Positions 1 through 6,031 are shown, numbered from the stretch's first letter. The stretch: DNA of 8,076 nt from Pseudorhodobacter sp. (GCA_014378345.1 JACMNW010000035.1:1-8076), one strand, 5' to 3'. Notes: generated from the letters alone by a model not told the origin. Numbers and translations: made by a program.

Positions 1-934
1 CTTTTGCAATCTTTACGGCAGCTAAGGCGGGCTCAGTCAGCGCGGCTGCATCACCGATTACGGCTGCGGGTACGGCCGCGGGCAGTGCCGGGTCAACATC
101 ACGCCATAACGCAGGATCCTGCGCGATATCATCGCCATTTTCAGGGAAGGCATCTGCATTCAAAACGGCTGTCTGCGCCGGCATTTCAACGGGCGTCGCG
201 CTCGTATCCTGTGCTGTTTGCAGGGTAGCGTCGTCGGTCGGTTGGTGTTGGGCTGCGGCTGCGGCGGCACGCCGCTGCGCCCGCGTGGGTTTTTCGGCTT
301 CTGCCGGTAGCTTGGGCGTCGCTGAATTAACGTCTGTACCAACAGTTACTTCCGCCTTTAACGCAGCGGGGTGCGATTTTGGCAAATCACGCGCTGCAAT
401 TTGCACAGGCTCTGCGTCGCGATCTACTTTTTCGCCCTTTTCCAGCAAAGTCGCAGCCAGCTTGGTTGGGCCGAACCACGGCTCGCCGCTGAAATCACCG
501 GGTGTCGGATGGCCGACAAAAGAAACCGGGTTAAAGCGATGCTCGGTGGCAAAGGCCTCTGCCTCGTCCAGCGTTTCGCGCGCCAGAACCGCAACTTTGA
601 CTTTTGCGCCAGTGCCCGACCAATCGAAAACCAGGTCTTCCACATTGTAAGGCGTCCGCCCGACAAGGGCTGCCCGGATTTGCGTGCGTCGGTCGGCATC
701 ATTCGGGCCGGGGGCATCCAGTTCCAGATACTTGATCTGCGAATTTGGCAGCACCAGCTTGGTCGTCAGCCCGCCGGGCGACAGGCCAAGCGCTGATCCG
801 CGCAGATACCCCAAAGCTTCGGCCAGATCAGCCGTGTCGAATTGAGTTTCCCCGACCTGCAACCAACCGCGCGCGGTTCGGTGCAAAAGGCCGATGGTGG
901 AGTCGGTGATGTTTAAGGCAAAACTTGGTTTCAT
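1..934 (-). CDS. Conserved Rhodobacterales protein, GspL/PilM-like N-terminal domain (partial, 3' end missing)
   Basis: A leftward open frame runs 311 codons from the ATG at 934-932 to the window edge without a stop, so the C-terminus is missing. The start MKPSFALNIT leads into a compact domain over residues 1-145. It contains a strand-like LPNSQ segment (62-66), an RRTQIRAAL helix (82-90), TPYNVEDLVFDW (94-105), a VAVLARETLDEA stretch (114-125) and HRFNPVSFV (132-140). From about residue 185 the chain becomes rich in Ala, Pro, Glu and Asp, with RAQRRAAAAAAQ at 218-229, which suggests a disordered linker. From memory, Rhodobacterales proteins with this start and the GEPWFGPT motif are often called 'translation initiation factor 2'. 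Nothing here resembles the IF-2 GTPase domain, and that label probably reflects the Ala/Pro-rich linker. The order LPxxQ, helix, ED-LxF, VAVxAR resembles the actin-fold cytoplasmic domain of GspL/PilM; this is inference. There is no good Shine-Dalgarno sequence; AGGAA lies about 19 nt upstream. Function is unknown. Confidence 0.8.
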   Translation of the reverse strand, partial: MKPSFALNITDSTIGLLHRTARGWLQVGETQFDTADLAEALGYLRGSALGLSPGGLTTKLVLPNSQIKYLELDAPGPNDADRRTQIRAALVGRTPYNVEDLVFDWSGTGAKVKVAVLARETLDEAEAFATEHRFNPVSFVGHPTPGDFSGEPWFGPTKLAATLLEKGEKVDRDAEPVQIAARDLPKSHPAALKAEVTVGTDVNSATPKLPAEAEKPTRAQRRAAAAAAQHQPTDDATLQTAQDTSATPVEMPAQTAVLNADAFPENGDDIAQDPALWRDVDPALPAAVPAAVIGDAAALTEPALAAVKIAK

Positions 935-1081
935 TGCATGGATCTAGCATATGTTCCTGGGCGGCGGGAACGGTGCCCCCGTGTCCGCTTACTTCCTACA
1001 GCAGGTTTTTGCCGAAGGGAAGAAAAACACCCAAGGAAATGGTTGCGAGATGCGTCCAATAGGGGAAGTGTCGCCAAATCC

Positions 1082-1089
1082 AAGGAGGA
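1082..1089 (+). promoter_or_regulatory. Ribosome binding site fixing the SIMPL protein start
   Basis: AAGGAGGA ends 4 nt before the ATG at 1094. This strong Shine-Dalgarno sequence, followed at once by a signal peptide, selects 1094 over the in-frame upstream ATG at 938. Confidence 0.85.
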
Positions 1090-1093
1090 TCGT

Positions 1094-1792
1094 ATGCGCA
1101 TTCTGAATTTACTGGCCCTGACCACCGCCCTTTCCCTGCCCTTTGCGGTGCCTGCACTCGCCGAAGGCCCTGCGACTATTTCTGTAACGGGCGAAGGTAT
1201 GGTATCTTCCGCCCCCGATTTGGCGACAATTTCCCTTGGCGTCACCACCACTGCCGATACCGCAGCGGCGGCCATGTCTGCAAATTCAGCGTCGCTCACC
1301 GCCGTGCTGGACCGGCTGAAAGCCGCAGGGGTAGAGCCGCGTGATATGCAAACCTCTAACCTGACGCTCAATCCGAATTGGGTCAGCTATGACAGTGGCA
1401 GCACCTCCAAAATTCAGGGCTACACGGCATCCAACATGCTGACCGTGCAGGTCCGCGCGCTGGATACCTTGGGGTCAGTTCTTGACAGCTCCATCACAGA
1501 CGGGGCCAACACGCTGAATGGTGTGACTTTTGGTGTGGCCGAACCTCGCCCGGCACTGGACGCGGCGCGCAAAAAGGCCGTGGCTGATGCAATCGCCCGG
1601 GCAACTTTGCTGGTGCAGGCGGCAGGGTCTGAACTGGGGCCGATCGTGTCTATCACCGAACAATCGGGTTTTTCACAGCCGCAGCCAATGTTCCGGATGG
1701 AGGCGTCTGACGCCGCAAGCAGTGTTCCGACGGCAGGTGGCGAAGTTGGTTTGACCGCATCGGTGACGATAGTGTTTGAAATCAAACAATAA
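1094..1792 (+). CDS. Exported SIMPL-domain (DUF541, YggE-like) protein
   Basis: This 232-residue protein begins with a signal peptide (basic R2, hydrophobic 4-20, PALA ending at residue 23), giving a mature form starting at E24 in the periplasm. The mature chain opens with ISVTGEG, followed by APDLATISLGV and a helix with repeated Ala and AVLDRLKAAGV. It then has the segment DMQTSNLTLNP, which is typical of the SIMPL/DUF541 family (E. coli YggE, Brucella BP26). A second half (LDAARKKAVADAIARA) and a C-terminal strand (LTASVTIVFEI) complete the fold at the usual family length. The family's molecular role is not settled: YggE has been linked to lowered oxidative stress, and BP26 forms ring-shaped oligomers. 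The start is set by a strong Shine-Dalgarno sequence. The gene stands alone, divergent from the gene at 1-934 and convergent with metY, so it is probably monocistronic. Confidence 0.92.
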   Translation: MRILNLLALTTALSLPFAVPALAEGPATISVTGEGMVSSAPDLATISLGVTTTADTAAAAMSANSASLTAVLDRLKAAGVEPRDMQTSNLTLNPNWVSYDSGSTSKIQGYTASNMLTVQVRALDTLGSVLDSSITDGANTLNGVTFGVAEPRPALDAARKKAVADAIARATLLVQAAGSELGPIVSITEQSGFSQPQPMFRMEASDAASSVPTAGGEVGLTASVTIVFEIKQ

Positions 1793-1807
1793 CCGCATCT
1801 CCCACCA

Positions 1808-1842
1808 CCCTGCGGGCGTCGTCGCGATGACGGCCCGCAGGG
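1808..1842. terminator. GC-rich hairpin between convergent genes, probable bidirectional terminator
   Basis: CCCTGCGGGC (1808-1817) is perfectly complementary to GCCCGCAGGG (1833-1842). With one bulged G (1832) the helix continues through GTCGT/ATGAC to a CGCG loop. It lies between the stop of the SIMPL gene (1792) and that of metY (1856). No T-tract follows on either strand, so it is not a textbook intrinsic terminator. It may block polymerase, work with Rho or protect 3' ends. Confidence 0.55.
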
Positions 1843-1855
1843 ATCGGAATATCAG

Positions 1856-3148
1856 TTATGCCGTGGCCGCAGCCAGCGCCTGATCAAGATCGCCGATGAT
1901 ATCGCGCACATCTTCAATCCCGATCGACAGGCGCACCACATTCGGGGCCGCCCCCGCCGCCACGCGTTGCTCATCCGACAATTGCCGGTGCGTGGTCGAT
2001 GCGGCATGAATAACCAGTGACCGCGTATCGCCAAGGTTGGCCACATGGCTGAACAGCTTCAGATTATCCACGAACTTGACGCAGTTCTCATAGCCGCCTT
2101 TAACCGCAAAGGTGAACAACGCCCCCGCACCTTTGGGTGTGATCATCTTGGCAAGGTTATGGTAGGGCGATGATTTCAGTCCCGGATAAGTAACGAAGTC
2201 CACACGCGGGTCTTGTTCCAGATATTCCGCCACGATCTGCGCGTTTTGCACATGCCGCTCCATCCGAAGTGATAGCGTCTCTATCCCCATCAACGTGTAA
2301 TGCGCGCCTTGCGGGTTCATCGTCATGCCTAAATCGCGCAGGCCCACGGCGATGGAATGGAACGTAAACGCCATCCCGCCAAGTGCCGCATGAAAGTTCA
2401 GCCCGTGATAGGCCGGTTCAGGTGCTGCCAAACTTGGGAACTTGCCCGATGCGGACCAGTCGAATTTGCCACTATCCACCACAACGCCGCCAGTCACCGT
2501 GCCATTCCCGGTCAGATACTTAGTCGCCGAATGCACCACCAGCGTGGCCCCATGTTCAATCGGGCGGCATAGATACGGCGTTGCGGTGGTGTTATCGACG
2601 ATCAACGGAATCCCGTGCCGATCCGCCACCCGCGCAATCGCATCGAGGTCTGAAATAGCACCACCCGGGTTGCAGATCGTCTCGCAGAACAGCGCACGCG
2701 TGTTGTCATCAATCGCCGCCGCAATCGCCTTAGGGTCATCGAAATCCACCAGCTTGGCCGACCAGCCAAATTTGCGGATGGTGTTGGTAAACTGCTGCAC
2801 CGTGCCACCGTAAAGCTTGGTAGATGCCACCACATTGCAGCCGGGGCTCATCAACGGAAACAGCGCCATCAGTTGCGCCGCGTGGCCGGATGAACAGCCA
2901 ATACCGCCAACCGCGCCCTCCAGTGCCGCCACCCGTTCGACCAGTGCGGATACTGTCGGGTTGGTGAGGCGCGAATAGATGTATCCCACCTCTTGCAGAT
3001 TGAACAATTTCGCCGCGTGATCAGCATCGCGAAACACGTAAGCTGTGGTCTGGTAAATTGGAATCTGGCGCGCACCTGTGGCCGGATCAGGTTTCGCGCC
3101 GGCATGAATTTGCAGCGTGTCAAAGCCGAGTTTTGGGGCGTCGGTCAT
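1856..3148 (-). CDS. metY: O-acetylhomoserine aminocarboxypropyltransferase (sulfhydrylase), PLP-dependent
   Basis: A 430-residue cytoplasmic enzyme of the Cys/Met-metabolism PLP family (fold type I). It should convert O-acetylhomoserine and sulfide to homocysteine and acetate, the direct sulfhydrylation route to methionine. Seen in the sequence are the N-terminal FDTLQIHAG (9-17), YSRLTNPT (58-65), the cofactor-binding CSSGHAAQ (85-92) and KLYGGT (111-116). Also present are IVDNT with D185, expected to contact the PLP pyridine nitrogen, and SATKYLTGNG with K210 as the Schiff-base lysine. The C-terminal part includes GDTRSLVIHAAST and ends in RLSIGIEDVRDIIGDLDQA, as in MetY. Length fits MetY (about 425-430) better than the shorter MetB/MetZ enzymes (about 380-400). 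The open frame extends 54 codons further upstream, but GGAGGA just before the ATG at 3148 and the family-like MTDAPKLGFDTLQIHAG start fix the N-terminus. It lies downstream of lrp on the same strand, separated by a terminator-like hairpin. Cystathionine synthase or lyase activity is less likely. Confidence 0.93.
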   Translation of the reverse strand: MTDAPKLGFDTLQIHAGAKPDPATGARQIPIYQTTAYVFRDADHAAKLFNLQEVGYIYSRLTNPTVSALVERVAALEGAVGGIGCSSGHAAQLMALFPLMSPGCNVVASTKLYGGTVQQFTNTIRKFGWSAKLVDFDDPKAIAAAIDDNTRALFCETICNPGGAISDLDAIARVADRHGIPLIVDNTTATPYLCRPIEHGATLVVHSATKYLTGNGTVTGGVVVDSGKFDWSASGKFPSLAAPEPAYHGLNFHAALGGMAFTFHSIAVGLRDLGMTMNPQGAHYTLMGIETLSLRMERHVQNAQIVAEYLEQDPRVDFVTYPGLKSSPYHNLAKMITPKGAGALFTFAVKGGYENCVKFVDNLKLFSHVANLGDTRSLVIHAASTTHRQLSDEQRVAAGAAPNVVRLSIGIEDVRDIIGDLDQALAAATA

Positions 3149-3152
3149 TTTA

Positions 3153-3158
3153 TCCTCC
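3153..3158 (-). promoter_or_regulatory. Ribosome binding site of metY
   Basis: Read leftward, GGAGGA ends 4 nt before the ATG at 3148-3146. No other in-frame start in the long upstream extension has such a sequence, so it decides the start. Confidence 0.8.
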
Positions 3159-3176
3159 GTTAAAAATGCTGTCCGC

Positions 3177-3205
3177 ACGCTAGGCCAAGTGCTGCGATTG
3201 GGCAA
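3177..3205 (-). promoter_or_regulatory. Candidate metY promoter
   Basis: On the minus strand TTGCCC (3205-3200) is followed after exactly 17 nt by TAGCGT (3182-3177). These match the sigma-70 boxes at 4/6 and 3/6 positions, with the key T, A and final T of the -10 present. Transcription would start near 3170, giving a leader of about 20 nt that carries GGAGGA. The lrp terminator-like hairpin upstream makes a separate promoter reasonable. The match is modest and was found by eye. Confidence 0.3.
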
Positions 3206-3231
3206 CGGGGGATGAAGGGCGTGGGCAGCAC
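3189..3231. repeat. 7-bp inverted repeat around the candidate metY promoter
   Basis: GTGCTGC (3189-3195) and its perfect complement GCAGCAC (3225-3231) are separated by 29 nt. One arm lies inside the spacer of the candidate promoter and the other upstream of its -35 box. This could be a pair of operator half-sites or chance. I did not recognise SAM-II or SAM/SAH riboswitch core motifs in this leader. Confidence 0.3.
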
Positions 3232-3255
3232 AGCGTATGCACAGATAAAGCACGC

Positions 3256-3281
3256 AAAAAGCACGGGGTATGCTAACCCCG
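3256..3281 (-). terminator. Intrinsic terminator overlapping the end of the lrp-family gene
   Basis: Read leftward, CGGGGT (3281-3276), a 6-nt loop TAGCAT, and ACCCCG (3269-3264) form a perfect 6-bp GC-rich stem. TGC and then TTTTT (3260-3256) follow. The loop's first three bases are the TAG stop codon of the regulator gene. The structure is short but has both stem and T-tract, and it should separate lrp transcription from metY. Confidence 0.6.
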
Positions 3282-3725
3282 GTCATCCTTTGGCGACGAT
3301 AAAACCACATAAGATGTAATCGATCGCAGCATCGGCAGCACGCCCAACACCTCGGTGTGAAAATGCTTGTAACTGGCCAGATCGGCCGCCTCGACCCGCA
3401 GCAGATATTCCACCGTTCCAGTGATATTATGGCATTCGCGTACCTCTGGGGCGGCTGTCATAGCCTGTTCAAACCCCACCTGCGCTGTCTTGGTATGGGT
3501 GGCTAATCCCACCGTCATATACGCGATAAACCCGATCCCCAGCTTTTCACTATCCAATACCGCGCGGTATCCTTTAATGATTCCAATGCGTTCCAGCTCC
3601 TGCACCCGGCGCAAGCAGGCCGATGGCGACAGCCCGATGCGGTCTGCCAGATCAAGGTTGCTGATCCGGCCATTGCGCGACAAGGCTCGCAATAATCGGT
3701 GGTCTGTGTCATCAATTTTTACCAT
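3273..3725 (-). CDS. Lrp/AsnC-family transcriptional regulator
   Basis: A 150-residue protein with the standard two-domain layout of the feast/famine regulators. The N-terminal winged helix-turn-helix comprises DRLLRAL-like helix 1, ISNLDLADRIGLSPSACLRRVQELE (about 21-45) with the recognition helix SPSACLRRV, and the IIKGYRAVLD wing (49-58). The C-terminal RAM ligand-binding and oligomerisation domain runs from about 66 to 142. It includes MTVGLATH, EVRECHNITGTVEYLLRV and PMLRSITSYVVLS. The usual G-x-x-D-Y of the RAM domain reads G-T-V-E-Y here, a conservative Asp-to-Glu change. Proteins of this kind form dimers to octamers that bind DNA in response to an amino acid. It is divergent from a LysE-family exporter, so the likely target is that exporter and its own gene; the ligand cannot be read from sequence. 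No Shine-Dalgarno sequence precedes the ATG at 3725. A poor promoter-like pair (TTGCAA, 17 nt, TTATCT ending 9 nt before the ATG) would give a nearly leaderless mRNA. Confidence 0.93.
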   Translation of the reverse strand: MVKIDDTDHRLLRALSRNGRISNLDLADRIGLSPSACLRRVQELERIGIIKGYRAVLDSEKLGIGFIAYMTVGLATHTKTAQVGFEQAMTAAPEVRECHNITGTVEYLLRVEAADLASYKHFHTEVLGVLPMLRSITSYVVLSSPKDDRG

Positions 3726-3797
3726 TAGTTGCAGAGATAAGGTAAAATTCGCGGCATTTGCAACAAAATACCGTAAATTATGGCGAATACTTGCGGC
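3726..3797. promoter_or_regulatory. Divergent lrp-lysE control region with repeats
   Basis: This 72-bp AT-rich gap separates the regulator from the exporter and must hold both promoters. It contains an inverted repeat ATTCGC (3747-3752) / GCGAAT (3783-3788) centred near 3767. GCGGCAT occurs as a direct repeat at 3751-3757 and 3793-3799, 42 bp or about four helical turns apart. GGTA (3741-3744) and TACC (3769-3772) flank the central AT-rich part. Phased, partly dyadic AT-rich sites are what Lrp-type proteins bind, but no consensus match is claimed. Confidence 0.45.
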
Positions 3798-4391
3798 ATG
3801 ACATCTCAGCTTTTCCTTGCCCTACTGGGCTTTGCCTTCGTCACCTCGGTTACACCGGGGCCAAACAACATGATGCTCATGGCATCAGGCGCAAATTTCG
3901 GCTTTCGCCGCACCATACCGCATATGTTTGGCATCAGCCTTGGACACGCGCTGATGGTGTTTCTGGTGGGCCTTGGTCTGGCTGGCATCATCCATACTGA
4001 GGCTAACATATTGATAGGCATGAAGATTGCGTCAATCCTTTACATGCTGTGGTTGGCATGGAAAATCGCAAATTCCGCAGCGCCGGGCGAGGGAAATGCA
4101 GGCGCGCGGCCGTTCAGCTTTTTCCAGGCGGCGGCCTTTCAATGGGTCAATCCAAAGGCTTGGGCCATGGCGTTGGGTGCGACATCTGCTTATGCGCCGG
4201 ATGCATCCGTGCGGTCTTACCTGATAGTTGCGGTCATTTTCGCCTGCACAAACCTGCCCTCGGTCAGCGTCTGGGCCTATGCCGGGCAAAAGCTGCGCGC
4301 GTACCTGTCCAGCCCGGCCCGTTTACGCGCCTTTAACTGGACGATGGCAGGTTTGCTGATCCTATCGTTGATCCCCGTCCTGCTGGAATAG
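3798..4391 (+). CDS. LysE/RhtB-family amino-acid exporter
   Basis: A 197-residue inner-membrane protein of the LysE translocator family, which exports amino acids such as lysine, arginine, homoserine or threonine using the proton-motive force. The diagnostic TPGPNNMML motif lies at residues 19-27, after a first hydrophobic segment. HMFGISLGHALMVFLVGLGL follows, then a segment around ILIGMKIASILYMLWLAWK, FQAAAFQWVNPKAWAMALG (the conserved QWxNPKAW core), and two C-terminal hydrophobic helices ending LLILSLIPVLL. Length is normal for the family (about 200). An alternative in-frame ATG at 3780 adds six residues (MANTCG). I prefer 3798 because it places TPGPNN at the usual distance from the N-terminus, but neither start has a Shine-Dalgarno sequence. 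The divergent Lrp-type gene is its probable regulator. Substrate is unknown. Confidence 0.93.
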   Translation: MTSQLFLALLGFAFVTSVTPGPNNMMLMASGANFGFRRTIPHMFGISLGHALMVFLVGLGLAGIIHTEANILIGMKIASILYMLWLAWKIANSAAPGEGNAGARPFSFFQAAAFQWVNPKAWAMALGATSAYAPDASVRSYLIVAVIFACTNLPSVSVWAYAGQKLRAYLSSPARLRAFNWTMAGLLILSLIPVLLE

Positions 4392-4455
4392 GATTGCAAT
4401 TTTTACTAAATTCATACCTTGGATAGCGCAAGATTAAGCAAAGAACAGGCGCGGT

Positions 4456-5031
4456 ATGGCGGGCAGCATAAAACGTTGGGCACTCAGGGTGGCAGGTGTT
4501 GCCTGTGTTTTGCTTTTGGTCTTGCTGGGCTTTTTGGGCATTCAACAATACACGGGAAATTTTCACGCTGTGGTTGACGGCGAAGTTTACCGGTCCGCCC
4601 AAATGACCGGCACACAACTATCTGATTATACAGCAAAAGTGGGACTTAAATCGGTGCTAAATCTGCGTGGTGCGGCACCCGATGCGGATTGGTATCAAGC
4701 TGAAATCGCCGATAGCGCCCGCCTTGGCCTGGTACATGCCGATTTTGCATTGTCAGCCTCGCGCGAAGTCACCAATGACGAAGCGGTGCAACTGATCGTC
4801 TTGATGCGGACCCTGCCGAAACCACTGCTTATCCACTGCAAACAAGGGTCGGACCGCACGGGTCTTCTGGCGGCCCTGTATCTGGCGTCAATCAAAGGGG
4901 TTGACGTGGATACCGCAGATGACGAGCTGTCGCTTGCCTTTGGTCATTTCTCAGTGCCCTATCTTTCGACAGCTTATCCGATGGATATCAGCTGGAACCG
5001 TTTAGAAGTGGTGCTAAATCTGCCGCAATAA
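4456..5031 (+). CDS. Membrane-anchored dual-specificity/tyrosine phosphatase-like protein
   Basis: A 191-residue protein with a basic N-terminus (K6, R7, R11), one hydrophobic segment at about 12-29 and then a cysteine-dependent phosphatase domain. Motifs are VYRSAQ (44-49), VLNLRG (67-72), and the P-loop HCKQGSDRTG (127-136) with nucleophile C128 and R134 in a CX5R arrangement. D96 in HADF is the likely general acid. The YRSxQ/LNLR/HCxxGxxRTG combination is typical of small bacterial and plant/fungal-type atypical DSPs. Their substrates include phosphoproteins, phospholipids and inositol phosphates; the substrate here cannot be told. The positive-inside rule would put the catalytic domain in the periplasm. 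The segment has no obvious AXA cleavage site, so a membrane anchor is more likely than a cleaved signal. Only a weak ribosome site (ACAGG) precedes the ATG. It starts 64 bp after the lysE-like gene with no terminator seen, so read-through is possible. Confidence 0.88.
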   Translation: MAGSIKRWALRVAGVACVLLLVLLGFLGIQQYTGNFHAVVDGEVYRSAQMTGTQLSDYTAKVGLKSVLNLRGAAPDADWYQAEIADSARLGLVHADFALSASREVTNDEAVQLIVLMRTLPKPLLIHCKQGSDRTGLLAALYLASIKGVDVDTADDELSLAFGHFSVPYLSTAYPMDISWNRLEVVLNLPQ

Positions 5032-5041
5032 TCAAACAGGT

Positions 5042-6031
5042 TTAGCGAAACCACAGCCCTTCGCGCTTGATGGTATTACGGATCATCTGTTCGCGCCTCG
5101 GCAGATTTGCGCGATCAAACAAGGCCCGCACTTGTGCGCCTTTTCCTTGATATATCAACTTCTTGAATGGCTCGTAGTCGCGTAAAATCCGCTTCATCGC
5201 ATTAGGTGCTGAAATTTGTTCCAGCAGTTCCACCACGGCGTCTCTTTCGCGGGCATACAGCAACGGCAGGCTGCGCCAGTGGCAGGTAACATCACCATCA
5301 AGCCCGGCAAGCGCAGGGCCGGGCCGACCACCACCAAAGGAATGAATGACCAAAGGCAGGGCAATTTGGTCTAACCACGGGCTTAGTTGCTGACATTCCA
5401 GTTCGCGCGTTGGATTATCGCGAAAGCTTAGGGCGTATTCCAAGAACCGCTCACCAAACCGGTGCGGGCTTTGGTAGAAAAACCAGCCTGCGTTGAAATA
5501 CAGATAGCGTTGCCAGTATCCATCGGGTTGCGTCAGATCAAGGCTGGACCCGAAGTCCAACGCGAAACGGTCATAAAGCGATTTCCAGATCTGCGCATGG
5601 TTTGGGCCGTAAAGTTCGATCACAGGCCAAGTACCTTCGCGCCGCATGGATGCTGACGGATGAGCAAAATCAAAGGTCACCCTGTCCAGCGGGCCGGTGA
5701 TCAGGGTGTCGGTATCGAGGAAGAGAAATGGCGCATCCGGCAGGGCCAACAGCGCCTCTATCTTGTTGCCGTAGGGGTAGCTGTCACCGAAGGCCATGCT
5801 TTCAAACGGTAAAATCTCTGCTCCAAGATCTGTCAGCGTTTTGCGGATATCAGGGTTGGTGATGCGTGGATCGTCTTTCCACAAGGGGCCGGGTTGCGGT
5901 TCGGCGATAAACAGACGGCCAGGAAAATCCGGGTTGGTCGCGCGCAGAGATGCGGCCAGCAAAACCGCCTCATAGGCCAAGCGCCCGGATTGCCCGATGG
6001 CCAGAATGTTAAAGCGTTGCTGGGTCTTCAT
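5042..6031 (-). CDS. Putative GT-A-type glycosyltransferase (hypothetical)
   Basis: A 329-residue soluble-looking protein with no signal peptide or membrane segment. The N-terminal NILAIGQSGRLAYEAVLLAASLRA (8-31) looks like the first strand and helix of a nucleotide-sugar-binding domain. FLFLDTDTL (102-110) contains a D106-x-D108 motif after hydrophobic residues, the expected metal/nucleotide-sugar site of GT-A enzymes. YGNKIEAL (87-94) precedes it. YFNAGWFFY (178-186) matches the FNAG-type acceptor-side motif of GT8-like enzymes, and LDQIAL (220-225) resembles the D-Q motif further on. The last 60 residues are charged and include DYEPFKKLIYQGKG. I infer a sugar transferase, perhaps for a surface glycan, but donor and acceptor are unknown and a family assignment by search is needed. 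It lies 81 bp downstream of ddaH on the same strand, so cotranscription is possible. Its stop is 10 bp from that of the phosphatase gene. Confidence 0.75.
   Translation of the reverse strand: MKTQQRFNILAIGQSGRLAYEAVLLAASLRATNPDFPGRLFIAEPQPGPLWKDDPRITNPDIRKTLTDLGAEILPFESMAFGDSYPYGNKIEALLALPDAPFLFLDTDTLITGPLDRVTFDFAHPSASMRREGTWPVIELYGPNHAQIWKSLYDRFALDFGSSLDLTQPDGYWQRYLYFNAGWFFYQSPHRFGERFLEYALSFRDNPTRELECQQLSPWLDQIALPLVIHSFGGGRPGPALAGLDGDVTCHWRSLPLLYARERDAVVELLEQISAPNAMKRILRDYEPFKKLIYQGKGAQVRALFDRANLPRREQMIRNTIKREGLWFR

Noticed and set aside
285..796. Two overlapping plus-strand open frames of 121 and 141 codons
   Set aside because: They lie antisense to the gene at 1-934, have no family-like sequence or ribosome site, and are explained by GC-biased codon use on the opposite strand.
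938..1093. Upstream extension of the SIMPL open frame
   Set aside because: The strong ribosome site and signal peptide begin at 1094; the extension is arginine-rich and lacks its own ribosome site.
931..1371. Minus-strand open frame of 146 codons ending in ATGCAATGA at the start of the leftward gene
   Set aside because: It is antisense to the SIMPL gene and its signal peptide; the translation has no protein-like features. The stop/start overlap with the 934 start is coincidental.
2357..2813. Plus-strand open frames inside metY
   Set aside because: They are antisense shadows of a confidently identified enzyme gene.
3149..3310. 54-codon N-terminal extension of metY
   Set aside because: It overlaps the lrp stop codon and terminator, has no ribosome site, and the family N-terminus starts at 3148.
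4394..4400. TTGCAA near the end of the lysE-like gene, also present in the lrp-lysE gap, as a shared operator
   Set aside because: A six-base palindrome occurring twice in AT-rich spacers is expected by chance; no extended match was seen.
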